Origin: Syntrophales bacterium
GTDB taxonomy: Bacteria; Desulfobacterota; Syntrophia; Syntrophales; UBA2251
Direction: 5' to 3'
Length of the DNA stretch: 23,876 nucleotides
Assembly (NCBI GenBank): GCA_023230905.1
Contig: JALNWL010000015.1
Coordinates: 1-23,876 of the forward strand
In this document: positions 16,166-23,421 of the stretch, one piece after another
Layout: each line of letters opens with the position of its first letter
How positions within the stretch are numbered: the stretch's first letter is position 1
Notes under the pieces: generated by a model
The model's database searches: none
The model's input: only the letters and a program-made list of their open reading frames with translations
Told to the model about the DNA's origin: nothing
Program-made: the position numbers and the translations under genes

Positions 16166-16217
16166 CCCGGATGCGCTTTCCGCCCGCGGGCGGGGGTGCG
16201 TCCGGGCGGGGTGCCTT
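16166..16217 (+). terminator. Long hairpin with short T run after the dehydratase-like gene
   Basis: CCCGGATGCGC (16166-16176) pairs over all 11 positions with GTGCGTCCGGG (16196-16206), including two G-U pairs. Inside it lies the palindrome CCGCCCGCGGGCGG (16180-16193). TTTT follows at 16214-16217. It may partly terminate transcription before the next module or separate expression levels. Confidence 0.5.
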
Positions 16218-16308
16218 TTCGGGGAGTTTCGTGTCGCGCCGCTGAAGCCCGGCGGCAGGCCGGAGATGCGGGGAAGGCGCGAAGCGTTCGTTGGTGAGGA
16301 GGAGAATC

Positions 16309-17775
16309 ATGATCGGTATCACATCTTTTGGGGGGTATATTCCCCGCTTGCGATTGAGCCGGAAGCTGATTGCCCAGAACGTGGCGTGGTACTCGCCGGT
16401 CATCTGGGGCGCCGCTCAGGGAGAAAAGGCCGTGGCGAACTGGGATGAAGACGCCCTGAGCATGGCCGTGGCGGCCGCGCAGGACTGTCTCGTCGGGCGG
16501 GACAGAACGCAGGTTGACGGCGTCTATGCCGCCTCGACGACCTTCCCGTTTGCGGACCGTCTCAACGCCGACATCCTGGCGACGGCGCTCAACCTGAGCG
16601 AGGACGGGACGGCCTGTGCGGATTTCACGGGCTGCCTGAAGGCCGGAACGACGGCCGTCATCTCGGCCCTGGAGGCGATTCAGGCCGGCGGAAAGAAGCG
16701 CGTCCTCGTGGCGGCGGGCGACCAGCGGCGAACGAAGATGGCGACCAATTTCGAAATGTTTCTGGGGGATGGGGCGGCCGCCCTGCTGCTGGGCAGTCAG
16801 GAGGTGATTGCCGAATTCAAGGGCGGCTATTCCCTCAGCTGCGATTTCATCGATCATTATCGCGACGCCGGCAAGGAGTTCGACTATGCGTGGGAGGAAC
16901 GATGGGTCAGGGATGAGGGATACGGCAAGATCATCCCCCGGGCCATTTTCGGCTTTCTGAAGAAAACGGGTCTGACCCTCGGCGACTTCGACAAGGTCGT
17001 CTATCCCTGCTACTTCAGCGCCACCCACAGGGGGATCGCCAAGAAGCTCGGGCTCGATCCTGCGAAGGTGCAGAGCAACCTTCACGAGGTCTGCGGAGAT
17101 ACGGGCGCGGCGCACCCGCTGGTGATGTTCGTGGCGGCCCTGGAAGACGCCAAGCCGGGAGACAAGATCCTCCTCGTGGGGTTCGGTCAGGGCTGCGACG
17201 TCCTGTATTTCCAGGTCACGGACGCGATGGCGGGTTATCGCGGCGGTCAGGGCGTCAAGGGCTCGCTGGCGAAGCGGGCGGAATTGACGAGTTATACGAA
17301 GTTCATGAAGTTCCGGGATATCGTCACCGCGGATCTGGGCATCCGCGGCGAGGCCAATCCGAATTCGTCGCTCAACATCCTGTGGCGGAACCGCAAGAAA
17401 CTCATCGGCTTGGTCGGCAGCCGCTGCAAAAAATGCGGAACGCCTCAATACACCTTTACACCGGTCTGCGTGAATCCGGACTGCAACGCCGTCGGCGATA
17501 TGGAAGACTACGCGTTCTCCGGTCAGAAGGGAACGGTCTTCATGTATACGGGCGATATGCTGGCCGCATCGGTCGATCCGCCTGCGATCTACGGGATCGT
17601 AAACATTGAGGGCGGGGGTCGGCTGCTGGCCGATTTCACGGACTGTACGCTGGACGAGATCAAGGTGGGGCTTCCCGTCCGGATGTCGTTCCGCCGGAGG
17701 TCGAAAGACCCGGTGCGCGGGTTCAGCGGCTATTTCTGGAAAGTCGTCCCGCAGGCGACCGAGAAGGGGGTGTGA
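16309..17775 (+). CDS. HMG-CoA synthase-like protein fused to a C-terminal DUF35 (Zn-ribbon/OB) domain
   Basis: This 488-residue protein joins two domains. Residues 1 to about 330 are a condensing-enzyme fold close to archaeal HMG-CoA synthase (GITSFGGYIPRLRL, the Cys motif TGCLKAGT with C109, AKPGDKILLVGFG). Residues about 355-485 are DUF35, with Zn ligands C373, C376, C387 and C392, then the OB-fold. In archaea HMG-CoA synthase, thiolase and a separate DUF35 protein form a complex; here two of them are one chain and the thiolase is the next gene. Against the archaeal family, the catalytic Glu position is T77 and the catalytic His position is P233 (a His stands at 240). The reaction may therefore differ from normal HMG-CoA synthesis. 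The ATG at 16309 has GGAGGAG five bases before it; an ATG at 16291 is less well placed. Confidence 0.87.
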   Translation: MIGITSFGGYIPRLRLSRKLIAQNVAWYSPVIWGAAQGEKAVANWDEDALSMAVAAAQDCLVGRDRTQVDGVYAASTTFPFADRLNADILATALNLSEDGTACADFTGCLKAGTTAVISALEAIQAGGKKRVLVAAGDQRRTKMATNFEMFLGDGAAALLLGSQEVIAEFKGGYSLSCDFIDHYRDAGKEFDYAWEERWVRDEGYGKIIPRAIFGFLKKTGLTLGDFDKVVYPCYFSATHRGIAKKLGLDPAKVQSNLHEVCGDTGAAHPLVMFVAALEDAKPGDKILLVGFGQGCDVLYFQVTDAMAGYRGGQGVKGSLAKRAELTSYTKFMKFRDIVTADLGIRGEANPNSSLNILWRNRKKLIGLVGSRCKKCGTPQYTFTPVCVNPDCNAVGDMEDYAFSGQKGTVFMYTGDMLAASVDPPAIYGIVNIEGGGRLLADFTDCTLDEIKVGLPVRMSFRRRSKDPVRGFSGYFWKVVPQATEKGV

Positions 17776-17777
17776 CG

Positions 17778-18986
17778 ATGGCTACGGGAATCAGGGACAA
17801 GGTTGCCATTATTGGCATGGGATGCACCAAATTCGGCGAACGCTGGGATTGCGGTCCGGAAGACCTGATGGTGGAGGCGTTTCAGGAGTGCTTGAGCGAC
17901 GCCGGGATCGAGAAGAACGACCTCCAGGCGGCCTGGTTCGGCTCCTGCCTGGATGAGGTGAACGTCGGGAAGAGCGCGCTGCCGCCCTCCCTGGCTCTGC
18001 GTCTACCCAACATCGGCGTGACGAGGGTGGAAAATTACTGCGCGAGCGGCACGGAGGCGTTCCGGGGCGCCGTCTACGCCGTCGCTTCGGGGGCCTATGA
18101 CATCTGCCTGGCCATCGGCGCCGAGAAGCTCAAGGATATCGGGTATGCGGGGCTGCCGGAATTTTCGGCCGGGATGGGCCTGACCAACCAGCAGTGGTTC
18201 CCCAACATGACCGCGCCGGGGTGCTTTGCCATGCTGGCCAGCGGTTACAGCGCCAAATACGGGGTGGACATGAAGGAACTGAAGCGCGCGATGGCCCACG
18301 TCTCTGCGAAAAGCCACGCCAACGGCGCCCTCAATCCCAAGGCGCACCTGCGGGCGCCGGTGACGGAGGAGGTCATCCTGAAGGCCCCCATGATCGCCTA
18401 TCCCTTGGGACTCTTCGACTGCTGCGGCGTCAGTGACGGTTCGGCCTGCGCCATCGTCGCAACGCCGGAGGTGGCCCGGCGCCTCGGGAAGAAGGATTTC
18501 GTGACGGTCAAGGCCCTGCAGATGTCGCTGAGCAACGGCGAGGAGATGTCCTTCACCAACTGGGACGGCTCCGGCTTTGTCACGACGGCCAAGGCAAGCG
18601 CCGCGGCCTACCGGGAGGCCGGGATCGTGAACCCCCGGGAGGAGATCAGCATGATGGAGGTCCATGACTGCTTCTCCATTACGGAACTCGTGACCATGGA
18701 GGACCTGCACATCTCCGCGCGGGGAGAAGCGACGAAGGACATCATGGACGGCTTCTACGATCTGAACGGCAAAGTGCCCTGTCAGGTGGACGGGGGGCTC
18801 AAGTGCTTCGGACATCCGATCGGCGCCTCGGGGCTGAGGATGATTTACGAGATGTACCTCCAGTTTCACGGACGTGCCGGCCAGCGGCAGCTCGAGAACC
18901 CCCGATACGGTCTGACCCACAACCTGGGCGGATTCCCGTTCATGAACGTCTGCAGCATTGCCATCGTCGGCAGGAACGAAGCCTGA
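17778..18986 (+). CDS. SCP2-type thiolase (acetyl-CoA acetyltransferase family)
   Basis: This 402-residue thiolase keeps the full catalytic set of the SCP2/archaeal group: nucleophile C88 in YCASG, HDCFSITEL around 295, and the GHPIGASG His motif near the C-terminus, ending NLGG. It would split a 3-ketoacyl-CoA with CoA or run in reverse to condense two acyl-CoAs. It lacks the C-terminal Cys of FadA/PhaA-type thiolases, as normal for this group. The ATG at 17778 lies three bases after the stop of the HMG-CoA-synthase-like gene, so expression is coupled. A GTG at 17772 overlapping that stop is an alternative. The pairing with a DUF35-bearing condensing enzyme mirrors the archaeal thiolase/HMG-CoA synthase complex, so substrate channelling is plausible. 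Confidence 0.9.
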   Translation: MATGIRDKVAIIGMGCTKFGERWDCGPEDLMVEAFQECLSDAGIEKNDLQAAWFGSCLDEVNVGKSALPPSLALRLPNIGVTRVENYCASGTEAFRGAVYAVASGAYDICLAIGAEKLKDIGYAGLPEFSAGMGLTNQQWFPNMTAPGCFAMLASGYSAKYGVDMKELKRAMAHVSAKSHANGALNPKAHLRAPVTEEVILKAPMIAYPLGLFDCCGVSDGSACAIVATPEVARRLGKKDFVTVKALQMSLSNGEEMSFTNWDGSGFVTTAKASAAAYREAGIVNPREEISMMEVHDCFSITELVTMEDLHISARGEATKDIMDGFYDLNGKVPCQVDGGLKCFGHPIGASGLRMIYEMYLQFHGRAGQRQLENPRYGLTHNLGGFPFMNVCSIAIVGRNEA

Positions 18987-18987
18987 G

Positions 18988-19038
18988 GCCCCCCGTTGGA
19001 CCGGGGGGCGTGCCGGGACGGACGGCGAGGCCCCCCGG
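18988..19038 (+). promoter_or_regulatory. Two mutually exclusive hairpins between thiolase and NPD-like genes
   Basis: GCCCCCCG (18988-18995) pairs perfectly with CGGGGGGC (19002-19009). The latter, extended to CCGGGGGGC (19001-19009), can instead pair perfectly with GCCCCCCGG (19030-19038). The two stems exclude each other. No T run follows. This may be only GC-rich chance, a transcript stabiliser, or an attenuator-like element. Confidence 0.35.
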
Positions 19039-19084
19039 CGATACAGGATGATTCTGCAAGGGTGAGAGGAGCGCAAGAACCCGA

Positions 19085-19993
19085 ATGCCGCCCTTGATTC
19101 AAACAGAATTCACCGCCGTGATGGGTATCCGTTATCCCATCATCGGGGCGCCCATGTTTCTGGTTTCCTACGAGGAACTCGTCGCGGCCGTCTGCGAGGC
19201 CGGGGGGCTCGGCATGCTTCCCCTGCCGAATTACCGGACGACGGATCAACTGCGGCGGGCTCTGGACATCATCCGCTCCCGGACGGAGGCGCCGGTGGGC
19301 GTCAACATCCACCTCTCCGGAAAATTTCCCTGGCAGGAACAGCTTGATCTCTGTCTCGAGCATGGGGTGAAATTCTTCATTACGTCTCTCGGCGATCCCC
19401 GCCTGATCCTGGATGCCGTGCATGCGCACGGGGGATGGGTGTTCGCCGACGTCGTCTCGCTCGCGCAGGGACTGAAGGCCAGAGAGGGCGGCGTGGACGG
19501 TCTGGTGGCGGTGGGGGCCGGCGCCGGCGGTCATGGCGGCCGGATCTCGACGCTCGTTCTCGTTCCGTATCTGAAGGAGACGATCGGATTGCCCGTTGTC
19601 GCGGCGGGCGGCATCGCGTCCGGTGCGCAGATGGCGGCGGCCCTGGCGGTCGGCGCCTGCGCGGTGATCGTGGGGACACGGTTCATTGCCACCCCTGAAT
19701 CCCGGGCCTCCGCGGCTTACAAGCAGGCGGTCATCGATGCCGATCCGGACGGCATTGTCTGCACGGATCGAATCACGGGGAATCCGGCGAACTGGATCGC
19801 CGCGAGCATCGCGGACACGGAGGAGCGTCCGCCGCTCACCTCGAAAAAATGGCTGGATTTCTGGAGTGCGGGACAGAGCGTGGCCCAGGTGAGGGACATC
19901 AAGCCTGCGGGCGCGATCGTCGCCGAGATGGTGCGCGAGTATGGTGAGACGTGCCGGCGCATGCAGGGCACGGTGGTGTCGAACGGAACGTGA
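19085..19993 (+). CDS. FMN-dependent NPD/nitronate-monooxygenase-like protein (possible enoyl-CoA reductase)
   Basis: This 302-residue TIM-barrel flavoprotein is of the 2-nitropropane dioxygenase/FabK family. It has the N-terminal YPIIGAPMF, the active-site loop GAGAGGHGG with H150, and the FMN-phosphate region GGIASG followed by AAALAVGACAVIVGTRF. The family includes nitronate monooxygenases and FMN enoyl-ACP reductases (FabK). In this acyl-CoA gene set, a double-bond reductase or an FMN-dependent electron-transfer role seems more fitting than nitronate oxidation, but this is inference. The ATG is 13 bases from AGGAG, a long spacing, so translation may be modest. It sits between two thiolase-fold genes, after a hairpin-rich gap of about 100 bases. 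Confidence 0.82.
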   Translation: MPPLIQTEFTAVMGIRYPIIGAPMFLVSYEELVAAVCEAGGLGMLPLPNYRTTDQLRRALDIIRSRTEAPVGVNIHLSGKFPWQEQLDLCLEHGVKFFITSLGDPRLILDAVHAHGGWVFADVVSLAQGLKAREGGVDGLVAVGAGAGGHGGRISTLVLVPYLKETIGLPVVAAGGIASGAQMAAALAVGACAVIVGTRFIATPESRASAAYKQAVIDADPDGIVCTDRITGNPANWIAASIADTEERPPLTSKKWLDFWSAGQSVAQVRDIKPAGAIVAEMVREYGETCRRMQGTVVSNGT

Positions 19994-20012
19994 TCAAGGG
20001 AGGAGGTCCACC

Positions 20013-21197
20013 ATGAGTAAACTGAAAGGGAAGGTCGCCATCATCGGGATCGGTGAAGTCCCCACGGGGAGATTTCCGGAGACGGCGGCCATCTATCACG
20101 CCATTGCCTCGGCCAGGCTGGCCATCAGGGACGCCGGTATCCAAAAGGATGAGATCGACTATGTCATGCCCACGGCGGCGCTGTTCAGCCCCCAGTTCAA
20201 CACGGAACTCGTGACCTGCCGGGTGGCCGAGGAACTGGGGCTCAAGAACGTAAAGAAGAACTGCCAGGTGTTCGCGGGCGGTTCCAGCAGCACCTGCGCC
20301 CTGGAAATCGCCGCGAGCCTCATCCACAGCGGCGCGGCGAACATGATCCTGTTCGTCCATGCCGACCGTCTGGGGACGGGCGTCTCCGCGCAGGGCGGCA
20401 TCGATCTGTTCTCGACGGCCGGGATCTCCGCGGAGTGGGAAGTGCCGTTCGGCCAGCACTATTCGGCGATCGCCGCGATGTCGACCATGCGCTACAAGTA
20501 CGAGACGGGCTGTACGGACGAGCACATCTCGGCGGTCTGCGTCTCCAACCGGAAATGGGCGCAGCTGAACCCCAACGCGATGTTCAAGAAGGATCTGGCG
20601 ATCGAGGAGGTCATGGCCTCCAAGTCACTCTCCACGCCGCTGAGGGTCAAGCACTCCAACGTCCTGGCGGACGGCGGGGCGGCCTTCATCGTGACCTCGG
20701 CCGAGCGGGCGAGGGCCATCTGCGAGCGTCCCGTGTATCTCCTGGGCGAGGGGGGTGTCGTGACCCACTTCGTCTTTTCACAGGAACCCGATGTCAGCCG
20801 GTTCGGATGGGCCAAGGCGGGGCGGATGGCCTTCGAGGAGGCCGGGCTCACGCCCAAGGACGTCGACGTGGCGGAGATCTACGATTCCTATCCGATCTAC
20901 CAGCTGATCGGCTTCGAGGAGCTCGGTTTCGCCGAGCGGGGACAGGGCGGCGAGATGTTCCTGAAGGGCGATACCTGGCCCGGCGGGAAGATTCCGACGA
21001 CGACCAACGGCGGCATGCTGTCCCAGGGGCATACGGGCGCCGGCGGCGCCGTGGCCCTGATGGTCGAGACGGCGCGCCAGTTGATGGGCAAGGCCGGCGA
21101 ACGGCAGGTCCAGGGGGCGCGCTTCGCGGTCGAGACCGCTGTCGGGGGGACGTACATGGACGCCCAGGTCACCATCCTGGGAACGGAAATTCCGTAG
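20013..21197 (+). CDS. Thiolase-fold protein lacking the nucleophilic Cys (possible acyl-CoA aldolase/lyase)
   Basis: This 394-residue SCP2-thiolase-like protein has VAIIGIGEVPTG at the start and GHTGAGG with H340 near the end. Where its neighbour at 17778-18986 has the nucleophile in YCASG (C88), this protein reads VFAGGSSS (F87 to about S93). The position is Phe or Gly depending on alignment, with Cys only at 84 and 97. The HDCF motif is replaced by IYDSYP (Y290). These changes recall the steroid side-chain aldolase Ltp2, which works with a DUF35 partner and uses tyrosines instead of Cys. A DUF35 gene follows directly, 16 bases away. The related benzoylsuccinyl-CoA thiolase BbsAB also pairs with a DUF35 subunit, so a thiolase role is the alternative. 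The start is fixed by GGGAGGAGGT ahead of the ATG. Confidence 0.85.
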   Translation: MSKLKGKVAIIGIGEVPTGRFPETAAIYHAIASARLAIRDAGIQKDEIDYVMPTAALFSPQFNTELVTCRVAEELGLKNVKKNCQVFAGGSSSTCALEIAASLIHSGAANMILFVHADRLGTGVSAQGGIDLFSTAGISAEWEVPFGQHYSAIAAMSTMRYKYETGCTDEHISAVCVSNRKWAQLNPNAMFKKDLAIEEVMASKSLSTPLRVKHSNVLADGGAAFIVTSAERARAICERPVYLLGEGGVVTHFVFSQEPDVSRFGWAKAGRMAFEEAGLTPKDVDVAEIYDSYPIYQLIGFEELGFAERGQGGEMFLKGDTWPGGKIPTTTNGGMLSQGHTGAGGAVALMVETARQLMGKAGERQVQGARFAVETAVGGTYMDAQVTILGTEIP

Positions 21198-21213
21198 GGA
21201 GAGGAGGTCAGTC

Positions 21214-21633
21214 ATGGATACACCCGTTAAACCCAAACCGGTTCCGGTCGTCAATCCCTGGGCCAAGCCTTTCTGGGAGGCGGCGCGGGAAAACAAGCTG
21301 ATCATCCAGCAGTGCAAGGATTGCGGCACCTATATCTTCTACCCGCGGATCGCCTGCACGAACTGCTTTTCGGACAACCTGACCTGGGTGCCGGCGTCGG
21401 GCCGGGGAAAGGTTTATACCTACACCGTCGTCGAGAGCTATCCGCCCTCGGCCTTCATTCCCGATCTGCCCTTTGTGGTCGCCGTGGTCCGCCTGGAGGA
21501 AGGGGTGCAGATGTTGAGCAACATCGTCGGCTGCGATCCGCACAGCGTCTATTGCGAAATGCCGGTGGCGGTCGTTTTCGAAAAATTGAACGAGGAATTC
21601 ACCCTGCCGAAGTTCAAGCCGGTGGAAGCGTAA
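21214..21633 (+). CDS. DUF35 / Zn-ribbon OB-fold protein, partner of the upstream thiolase-like protein
   Basis: This 139-residue protein starts with a helical segment (NPWAKPFWEAARENKLI) and a rubredoxin-like Zn ribbon with C-x2-C pairs CKDCG and CTNC. An OB-fold follows (GKVYTYTVVESYPPSAF, then LPFVVAVVRLEEG). Such proteins bind thiolases or aldolases and help hold the CoA substrate, as in BbsA or the DUF35 part of ChsH2. All four Zn-ligand cysteines are present. It begins 16 bases after the thiolase-like gene with GGAGAGGAGG before the ATG, so a heteromeric complex with that protein is the simplest reading. Confidence 0.9.
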   Translation: MDTPVKPKPVPVVNPWAKPFWEAARENKLIIQQCKDCGTYIFYPRIACTNCFSDNLTWVPASGRGKVYTYTVVESYPPSAFIPDLPFVVAVVRLEEGVQMLSNIVGCDPHSVYCEMPVAVVFEKLNEEFTLPKFKPVEA

Positions 21634-21677
21634 GATTCCGCGGTCCGGACGGGGCGAACTGATCAAGGAGGTGGATC

Positions 21678-22127
21678 ATGTCGCAGAAGTACTGGGAAGA
21701 TTTCGATATCGGTTTCAATTTTCGGACGCCGTCCATCACGGTGACGGAAACGCATGTGGTGAACTGGGCGGGGTTGACCATGGATTTTTATCCCCTCCAT
21801 ATGGACGCGGAGTATTGCGCAAAAACGGTCTTCAAGGAGCGGATCGCCCATGGGCCTCTCATCTTTGGGATGGCGGTCGGCATGGCGGGCCTGGCGAAGG
21901 TGGAGGGCGGTTCGATCATCGCCTGGATGGGCGTGGATAAGATGCGCATGCTGGCCCCGGTCAAGTTCGGGGACACGATTACGGTCCATATCGAAGCGGT
22001 GGAGAAGAAGGAGACGAGCAAGCCCTCGCAGGGATTGCAGACCTGGCGTTATACGGTGAAGAACCAGCGCGACGAAGCCGTCATGGTTTTCGACATGAAG
22101 TTTCTGATGCGCCGGAAAGGCGCCTGA
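21678..22127 (+). CDS. MaoC-like (hot-dog fold) enoyl-CoA hydratase/dehydratase
   Basis: This 149-residue single hot-dog-domain protein has the MaoC layout: YWEDFDIG at the start, then the hydratase motif DFYPLHMD with D36 and H41, followed by IAHGPLIFGMA. D36 and H41 match the Asp/His dyad of R-specific enoyl-CoA hydratases. The Asn of the usual D-x-N-P-x-H motif is Tyr here (Y38), which may alter the substrate pocket. It would add or remove water across the C2=C3 bond of an acyl-CoA. AAGGAGGTGG lies before the ATG, and the gene follows DUF35 by 44 bases. With an ordinary enoyl-CoA hydratase further on, it may act on the opposite stereoisomer or another intermediate. Confidence 0.87.
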   Translation: MSQKYWEDFDIGFNFRTPSITVTETHVVNWAGLTMDFYPLHMDAEYCAKTVFKERIAHGPLIFGMAVGMAGLAKVEGGSIIAWMGVDKMRMLAPVKFGDTITVHIEAVEKKETSKPSQGLQTWRYTVKNQRDEAVMVFDMKFLMRRKGA

Positions 22128-22145
22128 CGCCCGAGCGGACGGCCC

Positions 22146-22177
22146 CCTCCCTGCCGGGGGAGGCGCCGGACGTTTTT
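22146..22177 (+). terminator. Weak hairpin with T5 between hydratase and dehydrogenase genes
   Basis: CCTCCC (22146-22151) can pair with GGGAGG (22158-22163). TTTTT follows at 22173-22177, nine bases after the stem. The spacing is poor for an intrinsic terminator, so read-through is likely; it may only modulate expression of the next gene. Confidence 0.25.
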
Positions 22178-22192
22178 GGAAGGAGACGGAAC

Positions 22193-23350
22193 GTGGATTT
22201 CAATTTCAGCGAGAAGCAGAATGCGTTGCGGGAGAAGGTGCGGGGATATACCGAGGCCAACATTTCCCGGGCCGTGGTTCGTGAAATCGAGGAGAGGGAC
22301 GAGTTCCCCCACGATCTCGTGAAAAAATTCTGCGAACTGGGGTTGGCCAGGATCAATATCCCCGAGGCCTACGGGGGCTTGAACGGCGACATCGTGGATT
22401 TGATGATCGTCTTCGAGGAGATCGCCAAACGGTCCCCCGTCCTGTGCTGGAACCTCGGCAACATCCTCCTGTACGGCAACGAGATCATCGGCGTGAACGG
22501 CAATCAGGCCCAGAAGGATGAATATCTCCCGAAACTGGCCCGGGGCGAGATCATGTTCAGCTTCGCCATTACGGAGCCTAACGCCGGCTCGGATGCCGCC
22601 AGCATCAAGACGCGCGCGCTGGAGGCGGTTCCGAAGGACGGGTCTTACGTGATCAACGGCGGCAAGATGTTCATCACCGGGGCGGGTGTGACGCAGTACA
22701 CGGTGACGTTCGCCCGGACCGCCGAATCGAAATACGGCGGCATCACGTCCTTCATCGTCGACACGTCCCTGAAGGGCTACAGCGCAAAACCGATCAAGAA
22801 GCTCGGCTTCCACGGGTCGAATACCTGCGAGGTGGTCTACGATAACGTCCGGGTGCCCCCGCAATCCATTCTCGGCGGGGAGGAAAAGGGGCTCAACAAT
22901 GGCTGGAAGCAGGAAATGAAGCTGCTGAACCAGGAGCGGCTCGTTCTGTCTTCCATGACGCTGGGCATGGCGCAGTCCTCCTTCGACGAGGCCCTGCAGT
23001 TTGCTCGGGAGAAAATGCAGCGGACCGATCCGGGCACGGACGTGCAGTCGATTCAGCACGACATCGCCGAGATGGCCTCGGAGCTGGAGGCCATGAAGGT
23101 CTTGGCCTACAGCGCGGCCTGGAAGGAGGCGCAGGGGTTGAATCCGGTCCGGGAAACCTCCATGACCAAGTACTTCTGCGCCGAGACGGCCAAGCAGATC
23201 ATCCTGAAAGGAATGAACGTCCTGGGCGAGAGCGCATCCTCCATGGACTACGAGATGCAGAGAAACCTCCGGGAGATCCTCATCTTCTCCATCGGTGGAG
23301 GGACGTCGCAAATCCAGAAGAACATCATCTGCAAGACCTTTGGACTTTGA
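22193..23350 (+). CDS. Acyl-CoA dehydrogenase
   Basis: This 385-residue FAD enzyme oxidises an acyl-CoA to its 2,3-enoyl-CoA. Family blocks are AYGGLNGD, FAITEPNAGSD (FAD/substrate loop), INGGKMFITGAG, the substrate-site helix NQERLVLSS and the C-terminal IGGGTSQIQKNII. The MCAD-type catalytic Glu in YEGT is Gly here (G369). A Glu at 248 in the ERLVL helix matches the base position of isovaleryl-CoA and long-chain acyl-CoA dehydrogenases. The protein may thus be active with that alternative base, fitting a branched substrate. Start GTG at 22193 is supported by AAGGAG seven bases before it. Electrons would pass to ETF, which is not encoded in this window. Confidence 0.92.
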   Translation: MDFNFSEKQNALREKVRGYTEANISRAVVREIEERDEFPHDLVKKFCELGLARINIPEAYGGLNGDIVDLMIVFEEIAKRSPVLCWNLGNILLYGNEIIGVNGNQAQKDEYLPKLARGEIMFSFAITEPNAGSDAASIKTRALEAVPKDGSYVINGGKMFITGAGVTQYTVTFARTAESKYGGITSFIVDTSLKGYSAKPIKKLGFHGSNTCEVVYDNVRVPPQSILGGEEKGLNNGWKQEMKLLNQERLVLSSMTLGMAQSSFDEALQFAREKMQRTDPGTDVQSIQHDIAEMASELEAMKVLAYSAAWKEAQGLNPVRETSMTKYFCAETAKQIILKGMNVLGESASSMDYEMQRNLREILIFSIGGGTSQIQKNIICKTFGL

Positions 23351-23421
23351 GGGTCGGCCGAACCGGGGGATGACGTAGGCCGCGGCCGGACCGATCATGC
23401 GTTGACGGAAGGAGAGGGAAC

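Noticed and set aside
14709..16403. Long minus-strand open frame opposite the dehydratase-like gene
   Set aside because: It is a shadow frame. All recognisable motifs are on the plus strand.
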